A stretch of DNA of 64,000 nt from Neonectria sp. B-13 (taxonomy: Eukaryota > Ascomycota > Sordariomycetes > Hypocreales > Nectriaceae). The notes beneath the pieces are model-generated. The model was not told the DNA's origin and did not search any database. It saw only the letters and a list, made by a program, of their open reading frames with translations. The DNA lies in NCBI GenBank assembly GCA_002682825.1, contig NOKP01000012.1, positions 1,364,001-1,428,000 of the forward strand, given 5' to 3'. Positions 46,775 through 58,192 of the stretch are shown here, piece by piece (within the stretch, counting starts at the first letter, position 1; every line of letters starts with the position of its first letter). The position numbers and the translations under genes are program-made.

Positions 46775-49700
46775 ATGAAACAAGAATCGATCCACGAGCA
46801 GAGACCGGAGACTGCCGGGGATGGTGATGGCGATGCTATTCTAATATCCCCCTCCGAGGTCACTCCCTCCTCGTCCTCGGATGAATCCTCAGGGAACGGC
46901 TTTTTCGTAGGTTTCTCCCCATCTAATTCTCTCTAGCAGCTTATGTTTAAGCGCTGACCGAAACTCCACCAGCGCGTCTTTACATACAACGATACAATTG
47001 GCTGGATCTCGACCTCGGTCGCCTTGGTTTGTATGGTTGCTTCCGGCGTTCTGCTTCCCCTGATGAACTTGGTGTTCGGCAAATTTGTCACCGTCTTCAA
47101 CGACTTCAATACCGGTGTAAATACACCTGAAGAGTTCCGCAAAGATATTAACCATTACACGTAAGGGAATACCTTCGATATCGCCGCGGGCTTCGCCTAA
47201 CCCGAATCCATAGACTCTACTTCGTGTACCTTTTTGTTGCAAAGCTAGTACTAGTCTATATCTGGACGGTAAGCATGGTTTGAAAACAGCTTTACGACTC
47301 TTGTACTGATAGCTTATGCTCCAGACCATCGCTTCCATCAACGCCATCCGTGTCACTCGCTCGCTCCGAATCGACTTTCTCAAGCAGACCCTCCGACAAG
47401 AAATTGGGTACTTTGATTCCTCAGAACCCGGTTCTGTGTCTACTAGCCTCAATACTGGTGGTAACCTGGTCAGCCAGGGCATATCCGAGAAGTTTGGTCT
47501 GGCCGTACAGGCTGCTTCCACCTTCTTCGCATCATTTGTGGTTGCATTTATCGTCCAGTGGAAGCTTACGCTCATAACACTTTGCATCGTCCCTTTTATG
47601 CTGATTGTGATAACCATCTGTGTCATTATTGACTCGAAGATCGAGAACAAGCTTCTAACAACATGGGGAGAAGCGGACAAGCTGGCGGAGGAGGTGTTCG
47701 CTAGCATCAGGAACGCGCACGCATTCTGGGCGTACTCCAAGTTGTCTCGAAAGTTCGAGGATATTGTAGACAAAGCGAGGGCACTTGGGAAAAAGAAGCC
47801 GCCGATTTACGCTGTCATGTTCTGCATCCAGTTTTTCTGCATCTACGCTGGATATGGACTCGCGTTCTGGCAGGGCATCCGGATGTATCACAGCGGTGAA
47901 ATTAGCGAGCCAGGCGACGTTGTCACGTAGGTTTTGATTCATTCTTTGTCTGCTGTGTATCGGCGCTGACTGTGGCTCTACAGGGTTATTCTGGCCGTCG
48001 TCCTCGCCGCCCAGGGCCTGACACAGATTGCGCCCCAAATCATGGTTGTGTCCAAAGCCACGGCTTCAGCAGAAGACATATTCAAGACGATAGATCGCAA
48101 GTCCAAGATTGATTCTCTTTCGGAAGAGGGATCCCGTCCGTCAGAATGCGATGGAGACATCGTGTTCGAGAACGTCGGATTTGCCTATCCTTCCCGGCCC
48201 AATGTCCAAGTCCTGAAGGACCTCGACCTCATCATCCCGGCTAACAAGACGACTGCCATTGTTGGAATGAGCGGTTCTGGAAAGAGCACCGTTGTTGGCT
48301 TGCTCGAAAGGTGGTTCTCGCCGTCGAATGGTACCATCACGCTTGACGGGCAGAGCATAGACCATCTGAATGTCCAATGGTTGAGGACGAACATTCGGCT
48401 GGTTCAACAGGTATGTTTTGCCTTTCTCTTCGGTCCCGGGTCTTCCACTTATACCATCCTTGGTTTCCTACTGAATTCGTCGAAGTCATGTTACTGACTG
48501 AATCTGAGTAGGAACCTGTCTTATTCAGCGGTACAGTCTTCCAGAATGTTTCATATGGCTTGGCAGGCACACCGGAAGCGAATCTCCCGGATGATGAAAA
48601 GTACAAGCTTGTCGAGAAGGCCTGTAAAGCAGCGTATGCTTATGAGTTCATTGAGAAGCTTCCAAAGGTAGAAATGATATTCCCACGTTACTGAATCTTT
48701 GCTAACAAGAAAAGGGCTTCGAAACAGAAATCGGCCAGCGTGGAGCAATGCTGTCAGGCGGTCAGAAACAGCGCTTAGCTATAGCCCGAAGCATCATTTC
48801 CAACCCCAGAGTACTTCTATTGGACGAGGCCACCAGCGCTTTAGATGCCAACTCAGAACGCATCGTCCAACAAGCACTCAACAACGTCGCTTTGGATCGT
48901 ACTACAGTTGTCATTGCGCATAGACTGTCAACCATCCGCCACGCAGACAACATTGTTGTCATGTCCAAGGGCAGGATAATGGAGCAGGGAACTCACACTG
49001 ACCTGATGGAGCTGGGCGGTGCCTACTCGTGCCTTGTTCAGGCTCAAGACTTGGGTCGAGAGAGTAATCACGGAGACGAAGCCGAGCGAGAGACAACTGG
49101 AGAAGCTGGCGTCGAGAATATGAAGTCTGCAGATCCGTCTGCGGCAATCTGGCAGGACAGTGAAGCGCAAGCACCCAAATCCGAGACCATCAACTACAAT
49201 TTGCTATGGTCTTTGGTCATCATCATACGGGAGCAAAGAACGCTCTGGATTCCGTTTGCCATTCTTGCCGTAGCTGCGACCTTGGGAGGTTTGTATTTTC
49301 TTACTCCTCTATGGATGCATGACTGATTCCGTTGTTAGGCGGCTCTAATCCCGCACTCGCGGTTCTCTTCTCACGGATTCTAGATACCTTCGCCCTCACC
49401 GGCGACGAGATGCTCAACCGCGGAAGCTTCTACGCTCTCATGTTCTTTGTCATGGCACTAGCCAACCTGGTTGTCTATGCCGTTCTCGGTTGGATGTCTA
49501 CCATCATCTCTCAGCAGGTCATGAACTTCTATCGACACGACATCTTCAACAACATCCTACGACAAGAAATGACCTTCTTCGACGACCCTGACAACACGAC
49601 CGGTGCCCTGGTGTCGCGGCTGGCGACTGAGCCGACGGCACTCCAAGATCTGCTTTCCTCCAACATTGCACTGATCCTTACCATTCTTGTCAACCTCATT

Positions 49701-51056
49701 TCCAGCTGTATACTCGCCATCGCGTACGGCTGGAAGTTAGGTCTCGTGCTGACCTTGGGTGCTCTGCCGCCTCTGGTCGCCTCTGGCTACGTTCGGATTC
49801 GCCTCGAGTTCAAACTCGATGACGCAGCGGCATCACGGTTCGCCAACAGTGCGGGCATTGCTTCCGAGGCCATCATGGCCATTCGCACCGTCGCTTCCTT
49901 GGCACTCGAGCACCAGATCCTAGCCCAATACGAGGACAGCCTCCGAACTATCGCGAGAACCTCTGTGACGAGCCTCATGAGTAGCATGTTCTGGTACTCC
50001 CTGAGTCAGTCCATGTCGTTCCTGGCAATGGCTCTTGGATTTTGGTATGGCGGTCGCCTGATCTCCTTTGGAGAATACACCCCCCAGCAGTTTTATACTG
50101 CCTTCATCGCCGTAATTTTCGCAGGTGAGGCGGCGGCGGCCCTCTTCACTTACACATCGAGTATCACCCAAGCCACCGGAGCTGCGAATTATGTCTTTAA
50201 TCTTCGAAAGCATGTCCCTGCAGATATGAATGATGCCTACCATCCAGGGTCCAGCACTGGAGAGACTAGTGATGATCAAGGCGCAGTTGCACTGGACATC
50301 AAAGAATTGGAATTCGCCTATCCACGACGACCGGCAATCCAAGTTCTCCGAGGAGTTAGCATTTCTATCCAACCTGGTCAGTTTGTCGCGTTTGTCGGCC
50401 CGTCGGGGTGCGGTAAGACAACAGTACTCAGTCTCCTCGAGAGGTTCTACGAGCCGACGAGTGGTGTCATCTTTCTCAACGGTGTCGATACCGGGTCTGT
50501 TCACCTCGGGCAGCACCGCCGTCATATGGCGCTTGTTCAGCAGGAACCAGTTTTGTACCAGGGCTCACTTCGCGAGAACATCTCACTTGGATTAGACGAT
50601 TCATCTGATGCCGCAGTGACTGACGACGAGATTCTCGACGCGTGTCGACAGGCCAACATAGACACCTTCATCCTATCGCTCCCTGATGGCCTGGCCACTC
50701 CCTGCGGGCCACAGGGCGCCCAGTTCTCCGGAGGTCAGCGCCAACGAATCGCCATCGCACGTGCGTTGCTCCGGCGCCCTCGACTGCTTCTGTTGGACGA
50801 GGCCACGTCTAGTCTCGACACAGAGTCTGAGAGAGTGGTACAGGCAGCTCTGGATACTGCAGCCAAAAGCGAGAGCAGCCAGGGGAGAAAGTGGACGACC
50901 ATTGCGATTGCACATCGTCTTTCCACTATCAAGGGTGCCGATGTCATAGTTGTCTTTTCCCAGGGTCGAATTGTCGAGGTGGGGGATCACGAAGAACTTT
51001 TGGAGAAGCGAGGGATTTACTACGGCATGTGCTTCGGGCAGTCGCTGGACCAGTAG
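46775..51056 (+). CDS. Full-size ABC exporter of the multidrug-resistance (ABCB) type
   Basis: This is a plasma-membrane ATP-driven efflux pump. The arrangement is TMD-NBD-TMD-NBD, read over about eight exons from [17 protein letters not shown]. First nucleotide-binding domain: Walker [10 protein letters not shown], signature [14 protein letters not shown], Walker [14 protein letters not shown]-loop IAHRLS. Second domain: [41 protein letters not shown]. All catalytic motifs are intact in both halves; the second signature has F in place of L. The N-terminus has an acidic/serine stretch ([14 protein letters not shown]). Relatives export drugs, toxins or secondary metabolites. It is divergent from a C6 regulator, which suggests inducible export, possibly of the product of the NRPS-like cluster at 32-39 kb. 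Confidence 0.95.
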
Positions 51057-51269
51057 AGTTGCTAGGCACCAGTTGGCTTGGAATGATCAGCGAAATTCCT
51101 CTTGGATCAGTATTTGTTCCTAGGGCTCAATGTAGGCTGGCCTTGCACGCTCTGGCTTTTGTAAAAAAGAACGTCTAGATAAACCTTGAACTCTATGGTG
51201 ATCAGTTCTTATTTCAACCTAGCTACTATAATACCTTGAAGCTAATATCGAGACCCTGGAGAGTTAGGT

Positions 51270-52928
51270 CTAGTTTAGAAGCTCTTGTTTAAGTACAACT
51301 TTCCACCGCGGACCGCTGCATAAATTTCGATCGTCTGCGCGCCTAACCTTGAATGAAATTCTGGACGATTGCCTCTTGGCATTGATTCGAATAGAAGACT
51401 CCTTTTTTTGCTGAACGTCCTCCAGAAGATTTCTGATGGTCGGTTGCCGGTAACCGAATTCCTCCGCAAAGAGGAAGAGTTGCTTCCACAAGTCGTCTAC
51501 CCCCTCGCTGTCTAATTTCAAAAGGGTTCCTCGAAACATCCAATCGTTTCCCTGCTTGTGCCAGAAGCAAACAAATAACGCACTGTTGTCGAGGGCAACC
51601 GCGGCCCAATTTTGGAATGAGCTGTGGGATCCGAAGAACGCACAATCTTCCACATCCCAAAACTTGATTGGGGTCTCATCAGTGCAGTTTTGGGGTATCT
51701 CTGGTGGAAGCTCTATCTGAACCAATGTAAAGCGACTGGATGAGACAATATCGGAATTCCTCGCCCGAGTGAATGGTGGTTGTACACTTGGACTGGGCAA
51801 CTTAGTGACAAGAGTGATGGTGTGGAGTTCGTTCTCGTCAAAAAACACAGGCTCAAGGCAAAAAGGAGCGAGCTCTTCGACTTCGTTGTTGCCATTTCGT
51901 TCCCCAAGACTTCGAGCTCTTATGAAGGTGTTGGGTCCAATCTTGCGCATGGGTATTGTCAAAAAATCCTCGGCGAAACCGGGAAGCATGCAATTCAGCT
52001 TCAGGGCGTACCGGTAGCGTAAACCCGAGTATTCCAGAATGTATTCTGGTGTCGTGAGTTTAAGACCTTTATTCGAGATGTTCATTTCGCCTTCATCCGA
52101 GAGGGGGTTTGTGACAGAGTACATCTTTGAGCAGGAAGCAAAATCATCGACTGACTCAGCCAAAAAACTGCAAAATTCCACACCCATGGCATCTGGCGGT
52201 GTCCAAGCAAGAAGGCTCAAATCGTATGTTGACCTAATTATCTCTTCTTGGAGGCGGTAGAATGCTGCTTGACCTTCTCCGTAGAGCATTGGCATATTGA
52301 TATTGCATATCCCTAGTAAGCAATAGGCCATATCTTCCACCCGAGTCGTCTTCCGACCTGCAGCCCAGGATAGTCGTTTTGCGATACACGCAGAAGAAAG
52401 CGGAGCCTTGTGGCTTAGGATGTCGGCATCAATTGATGTAATCGAGGAGAGACGATCCATAAGGCTGTCTTTGCTACCAATGTAATTCCATCTATAGTTA
52501 AAAAACTTCATAGAGTTTGGCGCTATCAGCTCTTGCAATGTCCATCCGCGATAGAACCATCGGCAGTCTTTCAATGGTGATGTTGCAACTTTGTCTGCTA
52601 GGTATACATAGCAGGCACTTGCTTGTCGATACCATAGAAACATGGAGTTGATAGCTTCTGTTAATTCAACGTTGCTAGATTTATCGATGCAACAGGTATC
52701 AACCCATACGTATTCGATGTCATCTTTCAGAGCTAGCTCACAAGTCTTGCGAATCTTATTGTACCCTGTCTTTGACTTGGAGGACGCAGAATTGCAGTCT
52801 TGAAAGTTCACCTCTTGGATCCCATCCCAGGTATGTGAAAGAATGGCGTATTTCGGTACGTCGCCGTAAAACTCCGCAAAGGAGATGCACTCCTTCTGGT
52901 TGAGTGTTCGAGCTTCGATAAGCCTCAT
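51270..52928 (-). CDS. HET-domain protein (HET-E/HET-D-type N-terminal domain)
   Basis: A single exon. The start chosen is MRLIEARTLNQKECISF at 52928, the usual beginning of this subfamily; an in-frame ATG at 52946 adds six residues. The HET blocks are YAILSHTWDGIQEVNFQD, IEYVWVDTCCIDKSSNVEL and CRWFYRGWTLQELIAP, with the later SWAAGRKTTRVEDMAYCLLG and NMPMLYGEG typical of HET-E-like domains. No NACHT or WD40 domain follows; instead there is a roughly 300-residue tail of unknown fold. The role is probably programmed cell death in nonself recognition, inferred from the family. Confidence 0.93.
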   Translation of the reverse strand: MRLIEARTLNQKECISFAEFYGDVPKYAILSHTWDGIQEVNFQDCNSASSKSKTGYNKIRKTCELALKDDIEYVWVDTCCIDKSSNVELTEAINSMFLWYRQASACYVYLADKVATSPLKDCRWFYRGWTLQELIAPNSMKFFNYRWNYIGSKDSLMDRLSSITSIDADILSHKAPLSSACIAKRLSWAAGRKTTRVEDMAYCLLGICNINMPMLYGEGQAAFYRLQEEIIRSTYDLSLLAWTPPDAMGVEFCSFLAESVDDFASCSKMYSVTNPLSDEGEMNISNKGLKLTTPEYILEYSGLRYRYALKLNCMLPGFAEDFLTIPMRKIGPNTFIRARSLGERNGNNEVEELAPFCLEPVFFDENELHTITLVTKLPSPSVQPPFTRARNSDIVSSSRFTLVQIELPPEIPQNCTDETPIKFWDVEDCAFFGSHSSFQNWAAVALDNSALFVCFWHKQGNDWMFRGTLLKLDSEGVDDLWKQLFLFAEEFGYRQPTIRNLLEDVQQKKESSIRINAKRQSSRISFKVRRADDRNLCSGPRWKVVLKQELLN

Positions 52929-54035
52929 CCTGACAATGTTTAACAAAAAAGCAAGGACGCTTGGACTCTTTTACCTCGGGATAAATAAGAGATAGAATAG
53001 GTTTTTATAGCAGAATAATGTCCCGACTTCTACTGTTCCTTGCTACTCACTTGGTGGTGGCGATGCTGTGGCGATGCCTGTTACAGCCCTTATGACCCCT
53101 GCCTCCCCTGCTGTGATTTGGTTCAGCTTTGCATCAACCCACTTTCAACCTCTGCTGGCTGTTGGTGTGATTAGTGGCCTTAATAAGATGGCTTGGCGAG
53201 CAGGCAGAAGTGCATCTTTTGTTATTAGGCATACTGCTCACCGCTCAATCGACTCGATTTAGACTGGATGTGTTATTGCAATTTCAACCACCGCCGAAGG
53301 GATTAAATATTGCCTTGATTTGTAGAAGAGCAAGTCAGGCACCCCATAGGTTCGCTGCGGCCATGTGTAGCGCTTCTGCCTAGCTGTGGCCGCCTTGTCG
53401 TATTTATTGTGTCCGCCCATGGTGACAGTAAGCTCCTTCCAGCACATGCGGATCATCTTGAAGGCATCTTGCAAGGCCAATCTTGTATGTGGTCATACTG
53501 GGCATCACGACGGCGAAACTCCTCAACACGCGGTTTGAGGGACCACGTAGCCGAATCTTCGGGGCTGGGCTTTGAGGCATTGTTTTCGTAGGTGGATGCC
53601 ATGCTGTCAGTTCCCAGTGCCATGGTGGATTCACAGCAAAACGAAGAAAGGTGATGGCGAGAACTACTCTGTAGGGGTCATCCGGTGCTAATCATCCTGA
53701 CAGAAGTTGCTAGTGTGAACGGCCAATGATATCGGTGCTCGACCGGCGACGGGCCGCTGACTCAGCGGAACTCACGGACTGAATGCCGAGTCCGGGCCCA
53801 CTTTCACAATCCGCCGCTCTTGAGCTGTACGAGATGGCGAAGATGTACTTCGTACCGAATTCATCGTCAGTCTTCTTTTTTGTTTCTTCCCAGTCCTCTC
53901 CTCTTTCTACTCCAAACTCCCAAATAGGACGCTTTCACGGCTACCCTTGATCGGCAAGCACGGAACCCACGGCCCGCCTTGCTCCGATTCCCGTCGCCGT
54001 CTCTTCCCCCATTCTCGCACCATTGTTCATGCCAA
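52929..54035 (+). promoter_or_regulatory. Upstream region of the third zinc-cluster gene with a palindrome
   Basis: Apart from a small frameshifted frame at 53259-53602 nothing coding is seen. A perfect 15-bp palindrome CCGCTGACTCAGCGG lies at 53754-53768 and contains TGACTCA, the site of Gcn4/CpcA-type bZIP factors. CGGCCCGC, the 8-mer seen near the SDR and CoA-transferase genes, also occurs at 53970-53977. Confidence 0.45.
53259..53602 (-). pseudogene. Small frameshifted gene of unknown family
   Basis: From ATG at 53602 the frame starts MASTYENNASKPSPED and ends after DHIQDWP. A one-base shift there continues smoothly into LQDAFKMIRMCWKELTV and a further 50 residues to a stop at 53259. No intron fits. 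I do not recognise the protein. One base lost or a sequencing error would explain it. Confidence 0.35.
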
Positions 54036-56241
54036 CATGGCAAAGGCTTGTGATTCCTGCCACCGGAGAAAGGTGTGCAACCCTGGGCATCTCAGTCATT
54101 GATCGACTGATGATTGGGCTAATGCCACCCTAGATCCGATGCGATGCCGTGTCTCCAAAGTGTGACTGGTGCAAGCATCACAACCTTTCGTGCACCTACA
54201 CCCGGGTTTCCCTCAAGAAAACCAAGACAGCGTCGGAGTAAGTTCTTAATAATGATCCGCTCTCATTTATCGCTCTCCCTTCCCTATCCCTTCCCGAGCA
54301 AGGCGCGTGCTGACTGAGCGTATTATGCAGACCGGACAGCGCTTTGTCGGACCGCATTAGCCGGCTGGAAGATGCACTCGCCCAGGCTGTGAAGGCACTG
54401 AAAGCAACCGAGACACAGAGCAAGTGTACTTCCCTTTCCTTCTGGGTTACCCCTAACTCATCTGTCGTGCAGACTCGTTATTAACCCACAGTCCGCAATA
54501 TCCGCCAGTATCTCACCCTCTCACCATCACCAACCACTCCCCGCCAGTCACTTTTGCCAAAATCTACTTTGCCGGCTTTCTTCTCGGCAGAATTAACTCC
54601 AGTAGTGGCATCCCGTCCTTCTCCGCCGATGGCCTTCGATGGATCCAATCTCGAACGGGCGAGGCCCCTTCTTTTTTCGCATTCGACACTGGTGGCTTTC
54701 AGAGGCCTTCGCATCTACCACTCCTGCCACCACTGTCAGCGGGATACGGACAAATGTCATCATGGCTGGAACTACCCGATCGAAAGATCGTACTTGAATA
54801 CCTCCGCTTCTTCTCATCCTCATTCTGGTCGCAGTTTCCCCTCGTTGACCCTGTCCTATTCCAGCAGACCATCGGCCTCGCCTATGAATCACAATCATCC
54901 CCACCCTCGACTGAGCAAATGGCGGCTAAGGCATGCGTCTTCATCTTTCTAACCACCATGTCCTTCATGCAGGAGGAAACCATCGACTTCATCCCCCAGG
55001 TGGACGGAGATGCCTGTGCTGCTAAAGCCCAATACCTGCTACCCCATGTCCTCTTGGAAGTGAACACGATCACCCTGCAGACAACATTTATGCTCGTGAG
55101 GATGCCCTAGACCCCTCCAGATCTAGTACTGATGGCTAACCGGTATCATCTCAGGCCATGTATCAGGCCTTTTCTGGACAGATTCCAGCAGCCGTGGTGT
55201 CTCACTCTATCGCATGTCGGATCGCCATTATGCTTGGTTCCCACTCAGAGCCTGCCGTACGAAATCAATATATTGATGACTTGGACTACGCTGGGCGGAC
55301 GAAGACTCACTTGCGAGACTTGTTCTGGCTATGCTACACCTTTGACAAGGAGCTGACTCTCCGTACCGGCCACCCACCTTCCATTGCGGATGAGCACTGC
55401 GATCTGACTCTCCCTGATGGTTATCTTGAAGCCCAGTACGCCGATAACGAGGATGGGTCATCTCCCTTTCGTGATCCCAATACTGCTGTTCCTTCATTTC
55501 CAGTTGACCTAAGGCTGAGTCTAATCAAATCAAAGACAACCCGGCTTCTATACTCAGTTGAAGGACGTCGCAAGAATGACGCAAAACTTCTCAGCGACAT
55601 ACGTGAGCTCGACGACGAACTGGAGCAGTGGAGGGTATCAGTGCCCTTAAAGTTCCGCCCAACCTTGTCCCGTTGTCGGGAGCCTCGGGTGGAACATGAT
55701 GGGACACCTTTCAATAGCACACGTATCATTATGACGCATGTCGACTACCATTACATCATGATCATGATCCACCTGGCCAGTGGGAGGTGCAGTGCTTGGC
55801 CTGATGTCAACGGGGGAGATACGGAAGGTGTGAGCTCTAGCCTCGCCCTATGTGTCGAGTCGAGTCGATCGACGCTGTTTTATCTGCGAGCAGCGACCCA
55901 TCTGCTTTTTGGAGGTGCTTTTTGGTAAGTCCTCGTAAACTCACTGTTGAAAGATTTATCACTGACGAGCAGTTGTTAGTCTCATCTTGTTTCATCCGAT
56001 AGCTGCTATCACGACTATTTTCTGTAATATCTTGCTAAACCCGCTTGATCCGGCCGCCAAGAACGACTTGGAAGTCCTCAAGACAGGCCCGGAGCTTATC
56101 GGGCGAATGCGCGTGCACCAGCTGCCGCATGAAATACTGCATATCAAGCAAGTAGACAATTACGTCGCGGAGCTGGTACGGCTAGGTACCTGTGCTATTA
56201 GAAATGCCCATTATGAGAGGGATAGCATGATGAGTGGTTGA
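54036..56241 (+). CDS. Zn2Cys6 fungal transcription factor with a probable GC-AG intron
   Basis: The start is MAKACDSCHRRK at 54036. An intron with donor GTGTGC joins to IRCDAVSPKCDWC and KHHNLSC, completing the zinc cluster right at the N-terminus. A coiled-coil segment follows (DRISRLEDALAQAVKAL). The next join only keeps the frame if the intron is 54420-54472 with a GC donor (GCAAGT); the obvious GT two codons on leads to a stop. Downstream introns are 55096-55154 and 55925-55979. The Fungal_trans part shows FAKIYFAGFLLGRINSSSG, RDLFWLCYTFDKELTLRTG and the HCDLTLP block. Length is about 650 residues. Its targets are unknown; a TGACTCA palindrome lies upstream. Confidence 0.88.
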
Positions 56242-56443
56242 CAAAATTAATATGGGGAACAGGGATTGGATTTTTACACTAAGGTAGTGCGGCTGGTATA
56301 ATGCTCGTGGTTACATAGAAGCTCAGTTCTCAATTGAAGTCAAAGTTAGATATCATCGAGGTATCTTCAGAGCGTGACGGCACACATCGGCAATTGCCCC
56401 TTCAAGTTTTGACATGACCACAGATGAAATTCCTGGGAAACGC

Positions 56444-57510
56444 TCATAAAGCATGAATTCGGTCTTCCAATAGCTGCGCAAGGCGAGCCTCGAGTGCTGC
56501 GATTTCCCGTCTTATCCGAGCCTCTTCCCGTAGCATTTCGATATGACTCCCAGGTGTAGAGCCTTCGGGAACATCTCTTCCTTCGCTTCTGTACGCCGAA
56601 ACGTAAGGGGAGTTTTGAGTGTGGGACTCCAGTGACTGAAATTGTGTGTCGGGTTGTGAAACCGAGTCAACGCTCGTGGCTTGTGATCCCCTCATTCGCC
56701 GAAGAAACTCAAACTCAGTAACATCGGTTTGACCGATGCCCACGGTGTTGGAGAGAGCATAGAGCGAATAGCACACTAGCCCGCTGACTATATACGTAAG
56801 AAACCCTGCTTTACTAACCGAAGGTAACGCAGATTCGTCAAGTTTCTTCGCCCAAACAAAACCTAGATAGATTCCAAGACCAGCCAAAAATGCATCTACT
56901 GATGCAGATAAGAGTGCGCTTGGTGCTGAAATAGTGAGGACTGATGCAATCGATGGTAGTTGTTCGATCTGAGTTGTTCCTCGTTCTTCCTTCCGCCTTA
57001 TCCACACTTTGATGTTATCCGACGTCAAGCAGCGGCCGATGACCTGGTATTGCTTGCTGGCATAATACACTGAGATGATTGAAGCAACGAGGCTGAAGAT
57101 GAAGAAAGCTCGAGCTGTCCAGTGAGTCTGGTTTAAGTTCTCTAACGAAAGAGCAGTGATTGCTATTTGAGCTAGAATTGTGCCCTAGAAGAGATTGATG
57201 TTAGGAAGTAAAATGTTTTAGCAAGGGAAAAGCTCACCGCCACAGCAATCATGCTACTCTCTTCCTTGACTGCCTGTTTGAAATCAAAGGCTACACGGGG
57301 ATCTTCAGATACCAAAACTTGCAGCTGCATCCTCCAGACTGTGCTGCTTCCAAATACAAACAGCAATATCCCGGCTAGACCGTATTTCCGAGGGTAAAAT
57401 CGGACACCAGAAACGAACAAATAGAAGCTCCTTGCCACAGCACCCACAAACTCTACGAGCACATATGGAGAAGGACGCAGACTGAGATGTTCCATTTTTG
57501 GTACATCCAT
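56444..57510 (-). CDS. Fungal multi-pass membrane protein of unknown function
   Basis: Exons 57510-57238 and 57184-56444 (intron 57185-57237) give about 337 residues; the junction reads MIAVAGTILAQIAITAL. Hydrophobic segments include ARAFFIFSLVASIISVYY, ASVDAFLAGLGIYLGFVW and GFLTYIVSGLVCYSLYAL, roughly four to five helices. The C-terminus is a charged coiled coil (MLREEARIRREIAALEARLA). Similar proteins with the AxxFFxxSL segment are frequent in Pezizomycotina, often near HET or NLR genes, but no function is established. Confidence 0.72.
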
Positions 57511-58192
57511 TTATGTCTAGAATCAAAATAAAGGAGAAAAAAGAATATTGTGGCTTATTCGTAAACGCAGGCCATATTTCTCAAACCGTGACGGTGATTA
57601 GGCTCAGCGTTGATGCCCAACCAAGTCACGTTCTGCAAACTGGTCATGTGGCATTTGTGCAGCTGTGTCGGCTGTAGGGTGACTGGCTTTTTGAGACCGG
57701 GCGAAGAAGTAAGATATCAAAGCGCAGTGTTGCGGCTGACATCATCTCTTACGATGTAACATACTCGTCTAGCAATGACGAAAAGTACCGACGAAGTGAT
57801 CAATTGTGTTTCATATCAACATCTAAAACATTTAACAGCGCATGTTAATAGCTTTAGACTTTGTTCCGTGATGATTTTGCACAGTCGACTCTACCACTGT
57901 ACTATTGGCATGAGCGATGATAGTTCACCCGTAGAGCGAGGCACCAAGTAGCACGTAATGTGAACCTACCAGTTTCATGAATAATTTTGAATATGCTAGT
58001 AAATAAGGTTTGCAACCTGGATGGGTACATAGCAAGAGACGCGACAACATCAATGGCGCCAAACACTACCGCTTTAGATGTATCATACGCTGTGTGGTGA
58101 CATTGTGTTTGGATGACGCAAGAGAATAAACAAATCCCGGTGCTTTCAGTAATCATCTATTTCCACCATGGTGGTATCGTTGTATGTCTAAA
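57511..58192. other. Intergenic region, nothing recognised
   Basis: This lies between the membrane-protein start and the AA7 stop. No gene or clear element is seen. Confidence 0.35.

Noticed and set aside
49920..50525. 201-codon minus-strand frame
   Set aside because: Antisense shadow of the second half of the ABC exporter.
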